64,000 nucleotides of DNA from contig CAWIWC010000007.1 in NCBI GenBank assembly GCA_963839745.1, positions 1 to 64,000 of the forward strand, given 5' to 3'. The notes under the pieces were generated by a model. It was not told the DNA's origin. It was given only the letters and a program-made list of their open reading frames with translations, and did not search any database. Origin of the DNA: JAIBJN01 sp963839745. GTDB lineage: Bacteria; Actinomycetota; Thermoleophilia; Gaiellales; Gaiellaceae. Each line of letters starts with the position of its first letter. Position 1 is the first letter of the stretch. A program made the translations under genes and the position numbers. Shown piece by piece: positions 18,933-27,155 of this stretch.

Positions 18933-20196
18933 CCCTCTGGGCCGCACGCGTCGACGGCGGCGCTCGCGCCGGAGGTCGAGGAGTTCCTCCGCGCGGACGA
19001 CGCCGAGCTCCTCCCGTACGACTGCGACGGCGACGCTCGTGCACGCGCGTCGCCTGCACGAGTCCGGGCTCCTCTCCGACGTCGGAGCTGCGCGAGGTCG
19101 AGGCCCGTCTGGCCGCCATCCGCGAGGAGGGCGCCGCCTTCGTCGCCGGACGACGAGGACATCCACTCGACGCTCGAGCGTCTGCTCGGCGCCCGTCGGC
19201 CGCAAGATCCACGCAGGGCGCTCGCGCAACGACCAGGTTGCGGCTGCGTTCCGCCTCTACGTCGCGGACGCCTGCGCGCGAGGCGCGCGACGGCGATCGC
19301 GGCCTTCGCGGACGTCGATCCTCGGGCTGTGCGGAGCGCGAGGCCGAGACGCTCTTGCCCGGCTACACCCATCTGCAGCGGGCGCAGCCGGTCACGCTCG
19401 GGCACCACCTCCTCGCCTGGACAGCGATGCTCGAGCGCGACCTCGTCCGCTTCGCGCCACGCCGCGCGAGCAGGCGGGGCCGAGCCCGCTGGGCGCGGGC
19501 GCGCTCGCCGGCTCGACGCTCTGCCTCTCGCGCGCCGCCCGGAGCGCAGGCGTGCGGAACTCGCTCGACGCGGTCGCCGACCGGGACTTCGCCCTCGACT
19601 ACCTCTATGCGTGCGCGGTCCTGCTTCGGCGCACCTCTCGCGGATCGGCGAGGAGATCGTGCCTCTGGTGCGACGCGCGGAGTTCGGCTTCGTGACGCTG
19701 CCGGAGGACGCGGCGACGGGCTCGTCGATGATGCCGCAGAAGCTCAATCCCGACGTCGCCGAGCTCGTGCGCGGCAAGGCCGGGACGGCGATCGGGCGGC
19801 TCACCGGGCTCCTCGCGGTCGTCAAGGGCCTCCCGCTCGCGTACAACCGCGACCTCCAGGAGGACAAGCCGCCGGTCTTCGCGGCGCGGCGCGACGTCGC
19901 GCGGCGCCCTGGGCGCGCTCACGGTGCTCGTCGACGGCCTCGAGGTCGACCACGAGCGCGCTCGCCGCGGCCGCCTCCGATCCCGCCCTGCTCGCGACGG
20001 ACACGGCGGAGGCAGCTCGTGCGCGGAGGGCGTTCCGTTCCGCGACGCCTACGAGCAGGTGGCCGAGGCCGTGCGGGAGGGCCGTCTCGAGCCGCCGCAC
20101 GACGCCGAGGACAGCGTCGCTGCACGCGGCGCTCCCGGCCCGGGCGGCGTGGCGACCGCGCTCGCCGCGGCCCGGGCGCGATTCGACAAGACTTAG
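18929..20196 (+). CDS. argH: Argininosuccinate lyase, frame broken, apparent CTG start
   Basis: The product should begin (M)TLWAARVDGALAPEVEEF. The only start available is CTG 18929-18931, overlapping the argG TGA. Following pieces are HARRLHESGLLSD, EDIHSTLERL, GRKIHAGRSRNDQVAAAFRL, LLPGYTHLQRAQPVTLGHHL, DYLYACAV and the family signature GSSMMPQKLNPDVAEL. It splits argininosuccinate into arginine and fumarate. Extra bases are visible near 18959, 19030, 19084, 19150, 19191, 19317 and 19333, so the error rate here is about one per 55 bases. lysA follows after three bases. Confidence 0.9.
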
Positions 20197-20199
20197 GCT

Positions 20200-21399
20200 G
20201 TGCGCACGCTCGAGGATGTCGCCGGGGCCGTCGGCACGCCCTTCTACGCGTACGACGCCGATCTCTTCCGCGAGCGGATCGCGCGCTTTCGCGCCGCCTT
20301 CGGCGAAGACGCGCCGGAGGTCTGCTACGCCCTGAAGGCGAACGACGCCCTCGCCCTGGTCGCCGTCGCCGCCGGGGAAGGCCTCGGTGCGGACATCGTC
20401 TCGGGCGGCGAGCTGGCGAAGGCCCGCAAGGCCGGGATACCGGCCGGGCGAATCGTCTTCTCGGGCGTCGGCAAGACGCGGGCCGAGATCGCGGCGGCGC
20501 TCCAGGCGGGCGTGCGGGCGCTGAACGTGGAGTCGCTGGGCGAATTGGAGGCGATCGCGGAGGAGGCCGCCGCGCTCGGCGTCGTCGCGCCGGTCTCGGT
20601 GAGGCTGAACCCCGACGTCGAGGCCGATACGCACGCCTACGTCGCAACCGGCTCGGCGGCCAGCAAGTTCGGCCTCGGCCTGGACGATGCGCGGGCGGCG
20701 TACGAGCGCGCGGCACAGCATCCGGCGCTGGAGCCGATCGGCATCTCCTTCCACGTCGGCTCGCAGCTCCTCGACACCGGCCCGGTGCTCGCGGCGGCGG
20801 AGCGGGCCGCGGAGCTCTGGCGGGAGCTCGAGGCGGCCGGGATCCGGCTGCGGGACCTGGACGCCGGCGGCGGTCTCGGGATCGCCTACGACGGCGGCGC
20901 CGACGCGGACGTCGACGCCTACGCCACGGCCTTGTCGACGCTCGCCCGCGAGCTCGGAGCGCGCCTGGTGCTCGAGCCGGGCCGCTGGCTCGTCGGTCCG
21001 GTCGGGACGTTCGTCACGCGCGTTCTCTACGTGAAGGACGCTCCCGGGAGGCGGATTGCAGTCTGTGACGGCGGCATGAACGACCTCATCCGCCCGGCGC
21101 TCTACGGCGCCCGGCACCCGATCGGCCTGCTCGGCCCGGCCGACCGGGAGCGGGGGACGGTCGACGTCGTCGGGCCCGTCTGCGAGTCGGGAGACTTCTT
21201 CGCGCTCGGCCTGGAGCTGCCGCTTCCGGAGCCGGGCGACCTCCTCGCCATTGGGCAGGCAGGCGCCTACTGCAGGGTCATGTCCTCGGCCTACAACGCC
21301 CGGCCGCTGTGCGCCGAGGTACTGCGCGAGGACGGCGGCTACCGAGTCATCCGCGAGCCGATCGCGACCGACGCCTTGGCCTGGGCCGAGCGTCTCTAG
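20200..21399 (+). CDS. lysA: Diaminopimelate decarboxylase
   Basis: A 399-residue intact protein, GTG start 20200, three bases after argH. It belongs to the alanine racemase-fold PLP family: YALKAND carries the PLP lysine (K47), then ADIVSGGEL, GISFHVGSQLLD, DAGGGLGIAYDGG and LEPGRWLVGPVGTF. CESGDFFALG holds the active-site Cys and PVCESGD motif, followed by GAYCRVMSSAYNARP. It makes lysine by removing CO2 from meso-diaminopimelate. This is the first clean gene after the error-rich arg tract. A long palindrome begins two bases after its stop. Confidence 0.95.
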   Translation: MRTLEDVAGAVGTPFYAYDADLFRERIARFRAAFGEDAPEVCYALKANDALALVAVAAGEGLGADIVSGGELAKARKAGIPAGRIVFSGVGKTRAEIAAALQAGVRALNVESLGELEAIAEEAAALGVVAPVSVRLNPDVEADTHAYVATGSAASKFGLGLDDARAAYERAAQHPALEPIGISFHVGSQLLDTGPVLAAAERAAELWRELEAAGIRLRDLDAGGGLGIAYDGGADADVDAYATALSTLARELGARLVLEPGRWLVGPVGTFVTRVLYVKDAPGRRIAVCDGGMNDLIRPALYGARHPIGLLGPADRERGTVDVVGPVCESGDFFALGLELPLPEPGDLLAIGQAGAYCRVMSSAYNARPLCAEVLREDGGYRVIREPIATDALAWAERL

Positions 21400-21400
21400 T

Positions 21401-21569
21401 TAGGAGGGCTTGACGAAATAGTGGCGGTGCCGCCGGGCCGCGCTGCTCGCCCCGAGGTCTGCGTCCTCAGTCGCGCCCGTAGCTCATTCGCTACGAACGC
21501 TCCCTGCGTCCTTGCCTCGGAACGACCATCGCACCCCGACGGCGAGCACCATTCCGCCAAGCCCTCCTA
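21401..21569 (-). repeat. 169-base imperfect palindrome, possible minus-strand structured RNA
   Basis: TAGGAGGGCTTG at 21401-21412 is matched by CAAGCCCTCCTA at 21558-21569, and the similarity continues inwards almost to a central hairpin (CGTAGC-TCATTC-GCTACG, 21478-21495). In the aligned part of the arms all nine transition differences I could place (three A/G, six C/T) would be G-U pairs in a minus-strand RNA and mismatches in a plus-strand RNA, so the fold is strand-biased. It lies between the lysA stop and the sulfite reductase promoter. It could be a structured RNA, a terminator or a mobile palindromic repeat; a shorter relative lies at 51877-51926. Confidence 0.6.
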
Positions 21570-21616
21570 CTTCATTTCGTATAGGGCTTTACTTTCTGAA
21601 GTATCGCTGCTAGCGT
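21568..21616 (+). promoter_or_regulatory. Promoter and possible operator of the sulfite reductase operon
   Basis: TTTACT (21588-21593) and TAGCGT (21611-21616) are 17 bases apart and would begin transcription at about 21623-21627, on the ATG of the leader peptide, which makes the message leaderless. The -35 box is enclosed by an inverted repeat TACTTCA (21568-21574) / TGAAGTA (21597-21603), a possible repressor site. The promoter elements are weak by consensus. Confidence 0.45.
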
Positions 21617-21626
21617 GCCCGGCACG

Positions 21627-21716
21627 ATGAGCGCGCGCACGTCCGCCACGCAGCGACTCAGCACGGTGGACATGCGTTGTACGGCCGGCGCCATGTGTTG
21701 CGCCGCCGTCGGCTAG
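21627..21716 (+). CDS. Cysteine-rich leader peptide (29 aa), putative attenuator of the sulfite reductase operon
   Basis: A short frame, ATG 21627 to TAG 21714-21716. It contains RLSTVDMRCTAGAMCCAAVG: a lone Cys codon, then two adjacent Cys codons (TGT TGC at 21696-21701). Actinobacterial leader peptides before sulfur genes share a pattern like R..VDL.R..A.C; polycysteine leaderless frames act as cysteine-sensing attenuators in mycobacteria. The adjacent Cys codons sit in the loop and 3' base of a small hairpin (GGCGC 21687-21691 with GCGCC 21700-21704). The sulfite reductase ATG is 37 bases after the stop. The role is inferred from position and content. Confidence 0.72.
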   Translation: MSARTSATQRLSTVDMRCTAGAMCCAAVG

Positions 21717-21753
21717 CGCGCTCCCTCGCCCAGGCCCCGACCCGAGGAACGCG

Positions 21754-23406
21754 ATGCCCGACGCCGCGACCGTTGCCCGTACCCCGAAACCCGAGCCCGA
21801 CTGGGAGCTCGTTCTCAAGCGGAACCCGGTCGAGCGGATCAAGCGCGACAAGGACCCGCTCGGGATCCGCGACGAGCTCCCCGCCCTCATCGCCGCCGGC
21901 TACGAGGCCGTGGCCGAGGAGGACATCGTCCGCCTCCAGTGGTGGGGCCTCTACCACGACAAGCCGAAGATCGGGCGCTTCATGCTGCGGATCAAGCTCC
22001 CGAGCGGCCAGGTGAGCCCGGCGCAGCTGCGGGCGATCGGCGAGGTCTCCGAGCGCTTCGGACGAGGAGACGCGGAGCTCGCCACACGGCAGAACGTGCA
22101 GCTCCACTGGCTCGAGCTGGCCTCGCTCCCGGACGTCTTCGCAGCCCTCGACGCGGCCGGGCTCTCGACCGCCGGCGGCTGCGGCGACACGGTGCGGAAC
22201 ATCACCGGCTGCCCGGTTCAGGGCCTCGCACACGACGAGCTGTTCGACGCCTCGGCAGTCGTCGAGGAGGCGGCGGCGTTCTTCTACGGCAACCCGGACT
22301 ACACCGACCTCCCGCGCAAGCACAAGATCACGATCTCGGCCTGCGCGCATGCGTGCAACGCGCCCGAGATCAACTGCATCGCCCTCGTCGGCGCGATCGT
22401 GGACGGGCGCGAGGGCTTCACGGTGCGCGTCGGCGGCGGGCTCTCGTCCGTGCCCCGGATCTCGCGCGACATGGGCGTCTTCGTCCCGCGGGACCAGGCG
22501 GTCACGGTCCTCGCCGCGATCCTCGACGCCTGGAAGACGGACCTGCGTTACCGGGTGTCGCGGGTCAAGGCGCGGCTCAAGTTCATGATCGACGACATCG
22601 GGCCCGAAGGGATGCGCGAGCGCGTCGAGGCGCTGCTCGGCTACCGGCTCGAGGACTACCAGCCGGACGAGCTCCCGCGACCCGTCGACCACCTCGGCAT
22701 CCACGCGCAGAAGCAGGAAGGGCTCTCCTACGTCGGTGTCCCCGTCCATCTCGGCCTCGTGAGCGCGGACCAGCTCGTCGCCGTGGCGGACCTCGCGGAG
22801 GAGCTGGGTGCGGACATCCGCGTCACGCGCCGCCAGAACTTCATCGTCGCCGGAATCCCCGACGCGCGGCTCGACGATACGCTCGCGCGCCTGGAGGCGA
22901 TCGGCTTCCCGCTGAGCCTGAGCGGCCTCCGGGCGCGCGGGGTCGCCTGCACGGGCGAGCCGCACTGCAACTTCTCGGTCACGGAGACCAAGAGCAGGCT
23001 CGGGCGGCTGGTCGAGCACCTGGAGCAGCGCTTCGGCGACGCCGCCGACGAGCTCGGCCTCCAGCTCGACGGGTGCCCGCACTCGTGCGCTCAGCACTGG
23101 ATCGCGGACATCGGCTTCCAGGGCACGACGGCGCGCGACGACGACGGCAAGCGCCGACAGGCCTACGACATCTTCGTGCGCGGCGGCCTCGGTCCCGAGG
23201 CGCAAATCGCGACGCCGCTCTTCCGCCGCATCCCGACGGAGGAGCTCGACGCCGCGGTGGACGGGCTCGTGGCAGGCTGGCTCGACGGGCGGGCGGAAGA
23301 CGAGAGCTTCTCGTCGTTCGCGCAGCGGCTGACGGACGACGAGCTCGGCGAGCTCGCGGGCCTGGAGCCCGCACGTAGCCGCGCGCGCGAGCGGGAGGCG
23401 GCCTGA
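21754..23406 (+). CDS. sir: Ferredoxin-type nitrite/sulfite reductase, most likely assimilatory sulfite reductase
   Basis: A 550-residue protein. It has the duplicated nitrite/sulfite reductase architecture: half-domain with LPSGQVSPAQLRAIGEVSERFG, siroheme-contact text NVQLHWL and RNITGCPV, then the second half ending with the 4Fe-4S ligands in ACTGEPHCNF (Cys-x5-Cys) and GCPHSC (Cys-x3-Cys). It reduces sulfite to sulfide with six electrons from ferredoxin. Sulfite rather than nitrite is favoured by the adjacent APS reductase and siroheme genes and by the Cys leader. GAGGAA lies upstream of ATG 21754. The stop overlaps cysH (TGATG). Confidence 0.9.
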   Translation: MPDAATVARTPKPEPDWELVLKRNPVERIKRDKDPLGIRDELPALIAAGYEAVAEEDIVRLQWWGLYHDKPKIGRFMLRIKLPSGQVSPAQLRAIGEVSERFGRGDAELATRQNVQLHWLELASLPDVFAALDAAGLSTAGGCGDTVRNITGCPVQGLAHDELFDASAVVEEAAAFFYGNPDYTDLPRKHKITISACAHACNAPEINCIALVGAIVDGREGFTVRVGGGLSSVPRISRDMGVFVPRDQAVTVLAAILDAWKTDLRYRVSRVKARLKFMIDDIGPEGMRERVEALLGYRLEDYQPDELPRPVDHLGIHAQKQEGLSYVGVPVHLGLVSADQLVAVADLAEELGADIRVTRRQNFIVAGIPDARLDDTLARLEAIGFPLSLSGLRARGVACTGEPHCNFSVTETKSRLGRLVEHLEQRFGDAADELGLQLDGCPHSCAQHWIADIGFQGTTARDDDGKRRQAYDIFVRGGLGPEAQIATPLFRRIPTEELDAAVDGLVAGWLDGRAEDESFSSFAQRLTDDELGELAGLEPARSRAREREAA

Positions 23407-24191
23407 TGGCGGTCGAGCTGATCGACGAGCTGGAGGCGGGAGAGCTCTCCGTCGAGTTCGAAGGCGAGGAGCCGCAGGCCGTCCTCGAATGGGCGCTGGA
23501 GCGCTTCTCGCCGCGCATTGCCCTCTCGACGGCGCTCCAGATCGACGGCGTGGCCCTCCTGGACATGGCGTACGAGCTCGACCCGGAGGTCAGCGTCTTC
23601 ACGGTGGACACGGGCCGGCTTCCCGAGGAGACGTTCGAGCTCGTCGAGCGGCTCCTCGAGCGCTATCCGGGGCTCGGCCTCGAGATCCTCGTGCCCGAGC
23701 AGCGGCACGTCCAGAACCTCGTGGGCAAGCACGGCCCGAACCTCTTCTACCGCTCGGTCGAGAACCGCTTGCTCTGCTGCCAGGTGCGCAAGGTGCAGCC
23801 GCTCCAGAAGCACCTGGCCGGCCTCGACGCCTGGATCACCGGACTGCGGCGCGACCAGTGGGCGACGCGCACGAACATCCGCAAGGTCGAGATCGACCAC
23901 GATCACGGCGCCATCGTGAAGCTGAACCCGCTCGCCGAGTGGACCGAGGACGAGGTGTGGGACTACGTCCGCGAGCGTGACGTCCCGTACCACCCGCTCT
24001 ACGACCGCGGCTACACGTCGATCGGCTGCGCGCCCTGCACGCGGGCAACGAGGGCCGGCGAGGACAAGCGCGCGGGCCGCTGGTGGTGGGAGACCAACGC
24101 GCCGAAGGAGTGCGGGATCCACTGCGCGATCGAGACCGGCGGCTTCGAGCACGAGCTGCACGCGATCCTCGGCGAGGAGCATGACGAGTGA
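23406..24191 (+). CDS. cysH: Adenylylsulfate (APS) reductase, iron-sulfur type
   Basis: A 261-residue protein. RIALSTALQIDGVALLDMA is the PP-loop start and VFTVDTGRLPEETFEL follows. The 4Fe-4S ligands that mark APS rather than PAPS reductases are present as LLCCQV and GCAPC, and the catalytic Cys is in KECGIH near the C-terminus. It reduces APS to sulfite with thioredoxin. It sits between sulfite reductase (one-base overlap) and an unknown gene (GTGA overlap), so it feeds its product straight to the upstream gene's enzyme. No sulfate adenylyltransferase gene is in the window. Confidence 0.92.
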   Translation: MAVELIDELEAGELSVEFEGEEPQAVLEWALERFSPRIALSTALQIDGVALLDMAYELDPEVSVFTVDTGRLPEETFELVERLLERYPGLGLEILVPEQRHVQNLVGKHGPNLFYRSVENRLLCCQVRKVQPLQKHLAGLDAWITGLRRDQWATRTNIRKVEIDHDHGAIVKLNPLAEWTEDEVWDYVRERDVPYHPLYDRGYTSIGCAPCTRATRAGEDKRAGRWWWETNAPKECGIHCAIETGGFEHELHAILGEEHDE

Positions 24192-24643
24192 GCGCCGTCC
24201 GGCTCAGCGAGGAGGCGCGCGAGGTCGCCCTGGCCGAGGCGCAGGCCGTGCTCGCGATGGTGCAGGACGAGGGCCGGCGCGACCGGCTCGCGGCGCTGGT
24301 CGCCGACGTGGACGAGGGCGAGGTCGAGGGCGCGAGCGCGGACGCGCTCGAGGAGCTGCTCGAGCTCGGGCTCGCCACGGGACGCCTGCGGGCGCTCTAC
24401 GGCCCGGGCGGCGAGCAGGCCGCGCTGCTCGCGTTTCGCAAGCTTCCCCGCGGGGCCGAGCTCGCCGCGGGCGCGCGCGAGGTCACAGAAGCTCTCCAGG
24501 CGCTCGAGGGTAAGCGGATCGACTCGGTCTCGCTCGCGAACGTCGGCCCCGGCGCCTACGTGCTCTCGCTCGGCGCCGACGGGCTCGACCTGTCCATCCG
24601 CGTCGACCGCCAGGGCGCGCGCATCCACTCGGTGGGAATCTAG
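24188..24643 (+). CDS. Uncharacterised protein of the sulfite-assimilation operon
   Basis: A 151-residue protein starting at GTG 24188, which overlaps the cysH stop. It is mostly helical and acidic (EEAREVALAEAQAVLAMVQDE, DALEELLELGLATGRLRALY) with a C-terminal part of beta character (VSLANVGPGAYVLSLGADGL, LSIRVDRQGARIHSVGI). No cysteine motif, membrane segment or signal peptide is visible. I do not recognise the family. Its position, translationally coupled between APS reductase and the siroheme genes, suggests an accessory or regulatory role in sulfur assimilation. Confidence 0.6.
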   Translation: MSAVRLSEEAREVALAEAQAVLAMVQDEGRRDRLAALVADVDEGEVEGASADALEELLELGLATGRLRALYGPGGEQAALLAFRKLPRGAELAAGAREVTEALQALEGKRIDSVSLANVGPGAYVLSLGADGLDLSIRVDRQGARIHSVGI

Positions 24644-24652
24644 GAAGGCTGC

Positions 24653-25225
24653 TTGCCTGGCAGACCCGACAAGCGGTACTACATGGCCTGTCTCGACCTC
24701 GAGGGGCGGAGTTGCCTCGTGGTCGGGGCCGGCCCTGTCGGGCTGGAGAAGGCGACCGGGCTCGTCGAGTGCGGCGCGCGCGTGACGGTGGTCGCGCCAC
24801 GCGCGGTCGCCGGGTTCGACGCACTCGACGTCGAATGGCTTGCGCGCGAGTACGACCCCGCCGACCTCGATGGGCAATTCCTCGTGATCGCCGCGACCTC
24901 GAACGAGGAGCTGAACCGCCGCGTCTTCGCGGACGCGGAGGCGCGCGGGCTGCTCTGCAACGTCGCCGACGTGCCCGAGCTCTGCAGCTTCATCCTGCCC
25001 GCGGTCCACCGCGAGGGGCCGATCGCGGTCGCCGTGTCCACCGGCGGCGCCTCGCCCGCGCTGGCGCAGCTCCTGCGGAGCCGGATCGCCGCGCAGATCG
25101 GGCCGAAGGAGGCCCTGGTCGCCGAACGGCTGCGGGCCCTCCGGCCCTGGGCGAAGCGGACGTTCCCGACGTACGAGGAGCGGCGGGACTTCTTCCAGCG
25201 CGAGGTCGAGAGGTCGCTCAGGTGA
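24653..25225 (+). CDS. Precorrin-2 dehydrogenase/sirohydrochlorin ferrochelatase
   Basis: A 190-residue protein of the Met8/CysG N-terminal type. TTG 24653 is preferred because AGGAAGG lies 5-10 bases before it; an ATG at 24683 is the alternative. YMACLDLEGRSCLVVGAGPVGLEKATGL is the NAD-binding loop, then VIAATSNEELNRRVFADA, LCNVADVPELCSFILPAVHREG and AVSTGGASPALAQLLRSRI, the typical continuation. It oxidises precorrin-2 and inserts iron to give siroheme, the cofactor of the upstream reductase. Stop and next start overlap (GTGA). Confidence 0.9.
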   Translation: MPGRPDKRYYMACLDLEGRSCLVVGAGPVGLEKATGLVECGARVTVVAPRAVAGFDALDVEWLAREYDPADLDGQFLVIAATSNEELNRRVFADAEARGLLCNVADVPELCSFILPAVHREGPIAVAVSTGGASPALAQLLRSRIAAQIGPKEALVAERLRALRPWAKRTFPTYEERRDFFQREVERSLR

Positions 25226-26013
25226 CCGTCTCGCTCGTCGGCGCGGGACCCGGCGATCCCGGCCTGATCACGGTGCGAGGGCTGGAGCGCGTGCGCGCGT
25301 GCGAGGTGCTCGTCTACGACCGGCTCGTCGCGCGCGAGCTCGTCGCCGAGGCGCCCGGCTCAGCGATCCGCATCGCCCGTGACCGCCGCACGCAGGAAGC
25401 CGTCAACGCGCTGCTCGTCGCGCACGGCTCGCAGGGCCGCGCGGTCGTCCGCCTCAAGGGCGGCGACCCCTTCGTCTTCGGGCGCGGCGGGGAGGAGGCC
25501 CTCGCACTCGCCGCAGCCGGCGTTTCGTTCGAGATCGTGCCCGGCGTCTCGTCGCTCGGCGCCGTGCCCGCGGCGGCCGGCATCCCGGTCACCCACCGCG
25601 GCGTGAGCGGGAGCGTGACCGCCGTCGCCGCGCACGACCCAGGGCGGCTCGACTTCGCCGCGCTCGCGGCGGTGGGCGGCACCCTCGTCTTCTTCATGGG
25701 CCTCGCGCGCGTGCGCGAGGTCGCGGACGGGCTGGCCGGTCACGGCCTCGACCCGGCCACACCCGCGGCCGTCGTGGCGAGTGGGACGACCGAGGCCCAG
25801 CAGGTCGTGACGGCGCCGCTCGCGCGGATTGCCGCCTCGGCCGCGGGCCTCGAGTCGCCGGCGCTCGTCGTCGTCGGCGAGGCGGTCTCGCTCGCCGACC
25901 GGCTCAGGCCGCTGCGCCCAGCCGCTCCAGCAACGCGTCGGCGTCCGCCTCGATCTCGACGGGCTGCAGCAGCTCCGCGACCGGCTCCGGCGTCTTCAGC
26001 CCGTCACCGGTGA
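25222..26013 (+). CDS. cobA: Uroporphyrinogen-III C-methyltransferase (SUMT)
   Basis: Starts at GTG 25222. VTVSLVGAGPGDPGLITVRG is the SAM-binding start, followed by VLVYDRLV, VVRLKGGDPFVFGRGGEEA, GVSSLGAVPAAAGIPVTHRG and LVFFMGL. It adds two methyl groups to make precorrin-2. The region after YDRLV is a little shorter than usual (RIARDRRTQEAVNALLV). The family normally ends soon after VVVGEAVSLADRL; here the frame runs 35 more Pro/Arg/Ala-rich codons to 26013, covering the 3' end of convergent thrC by 110 bases. A stop may have been lost. Confidence 0.9.
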   Translation: MTVSLVGAGPGDPGLITVRGLERVRACEVLVYDRLVARELVAEAPGSAIRIARDRRTQEAVNALLVAHGSQGRAVVRLKGGDPFVFGRGGEEALALAAAGVSFEIVPGVSSLGAVPAAAGIPVTHRGVSGSVTAVAAHDPGRLDFAALAAVGGTLVFFMGLARVREVADGLAGHGLDPATPAAVVASGTTEAQQVVTAPLARIAASAAGLESPALVVVGEAVSLADRLRPLRPAAPATRRRPPRSRRAAAAPRPAPASSARHR

Positions 26014-27124
26014 CGAGCAGGACGACCTCGTCGTCCGGCCCCACGCGTTCGCGCCGCAACGCCTCCCGAAGCGCCCCGAGGGTGACGCCGGCCGCCGTCT
26101 CGCCGAAGACACCGGCGGACTCCGCCAGCAGGCCCATGTTGGCGCCGACCTCCTCCTCGGCCACCGCGTAGATCGCGCCTCCCGACTCGCGTGCCGTTCG
26201 TGCCGCGAGGTCACCGTCGGCGGGGCTGCCGATGGCGAGGGAGCGCGCGGTCGTCTGCGGCCGGACGGGCACGACGCGTCGCTCCTGTTCGAACGCCGTG
26301 GCGACCGGCGAGCATCCCTCCGCCTGGCCTCCGACCAGGCGCGGCGGGAAGCCCTCCAGGAGCCCGAGCGCGGCCAGCTCGGCGAAGCCCTTGTGGAGCT
26401 TCGAAAAGAGGGCGCCGGAGGCGATCGGCGCGACGACGACGTCGGGCGCCCGCCAGCCGAGCTGCTCGGCGACCTCGTAGGCGAGCGTCTTCGAGCCTTC
26501 CGCGTAGTAGGCCCGCAGCCCGACGTTGACGAACGCCCAGTCGAGCTCGAAGGAGAGCTCGACCGTGAGCCTCGAGCAGTCGTCGTAGGAGCCGTCGACC
26601 GCGTAAAGCGTTGCGCCGTACACGGACGTCGCCACGAGCTTCTCCGGCTCCAGGTCGCGCGGGCAGAAGACCGCCGCGTCGAGGCCTTCTGCCGCCGCCC
26701 GGGCGGCGACGGCGTTGGCCAGATTCCCCGTCGACGAGCACGAGAGCGTCGTCAGCCCGAGCTCCTGCGCCTTCGCGCAGGCCACGGCGACGACACGGTC
26801 CTTGAACGAGTGCGTCGGGTTGGCCGTGTCGAGCTTGAGCCAGAGCTCCCGGACGCCGACCGCCTCCGCGAGGCGCGGGGCGCGGACGAGCGGTGTGAGG
26901 CCTGGTGCGAGGAGTTGATCCGCAGGCGGGGCGACGGGGAGCAGAGGCGCGTAGCGCCAGATGGAGCTGGGCCCCGCGGCGATCCGCTCGCGGGTGGCGG
27001 TGCGCACGAGCTCGTCCTTGTCGTAGACGGGCTCGAGCGGCGCGAAGCACTTGGGGCAGACGCCGACGGCCTCGAGGGCGACATCGGTCTCGCAGACGCG
27101 ACAGCGAAGGGCGGTGGCGGGCAC
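25904..27124 (-). CDS. thrC: Threonine synthase with N-terminal zinc ribbon
   Basis: A 406-residue protein. GTG 27124 has AAAAGGAGGA just upstream. Cys8, Cys11, Cys23 and Cys26 (CRVC, CPKC) form a zinc ribbon before the fold type II PLP domain. NPTHSFKDR holds the PLP lysine (K108), and SSTGNLANAVAARAA and VVAPIASGALFSKLHKGF are the phosphate-binding and active-site loops. It converts O-phosphohomoserine to threonine. A SAM-I riboswitch lies in its leader, so expression should fall when SAM is plentiful. A different beta-replacement activity within this fold, linked to sulfur metabolism, cannot be excluded. Confidence 0.85.
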   Translation of the reverse strand: MPATALRCRVCETDVALEAVGVCPKCFAPLEPVYDKDELVRTATRERIAAGPSSIWRYAPLLPVAPPADQLLAPGLTPLVRAPRLAEAVGVRELWLKLDTANPTHSFKDRVVAVACAKAQELGLTTLSCSSTGNLANAVAARAAAEGLDAAVFCPRDLEPEKLVATSVYGATLYAVDGSYDDCSRLTVELSFELDWAFVNVGLRAYYAEGSKTLAYEVAEQLGWRAPDVVVAPIASGALFSKLHKGFAELAALGLLEGFPPRLVGGQAEGCSPVATAFEQERRVVPVRPQTTARSLAIGSPADGDLAARTARESGGAIYAVAEEEVGANMGLLAESAGVFGETAAGVTLGALREALRRERVGPDDEVVLLVTGDGLKTPEPVAELLQPVEIEADADALLERLGAAA

Positions 27125-27155
27125 TGGAATCCTCCTTTTCGTCTCGCTCGACATC

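Noticed and set aside
21401..21569. Insertion sequence or transposon end
   Set aside because: There is no transposase frame, no evident target duplication, and the element is one continuous imperfect hairpin rather than two terminal repeats around a gene.
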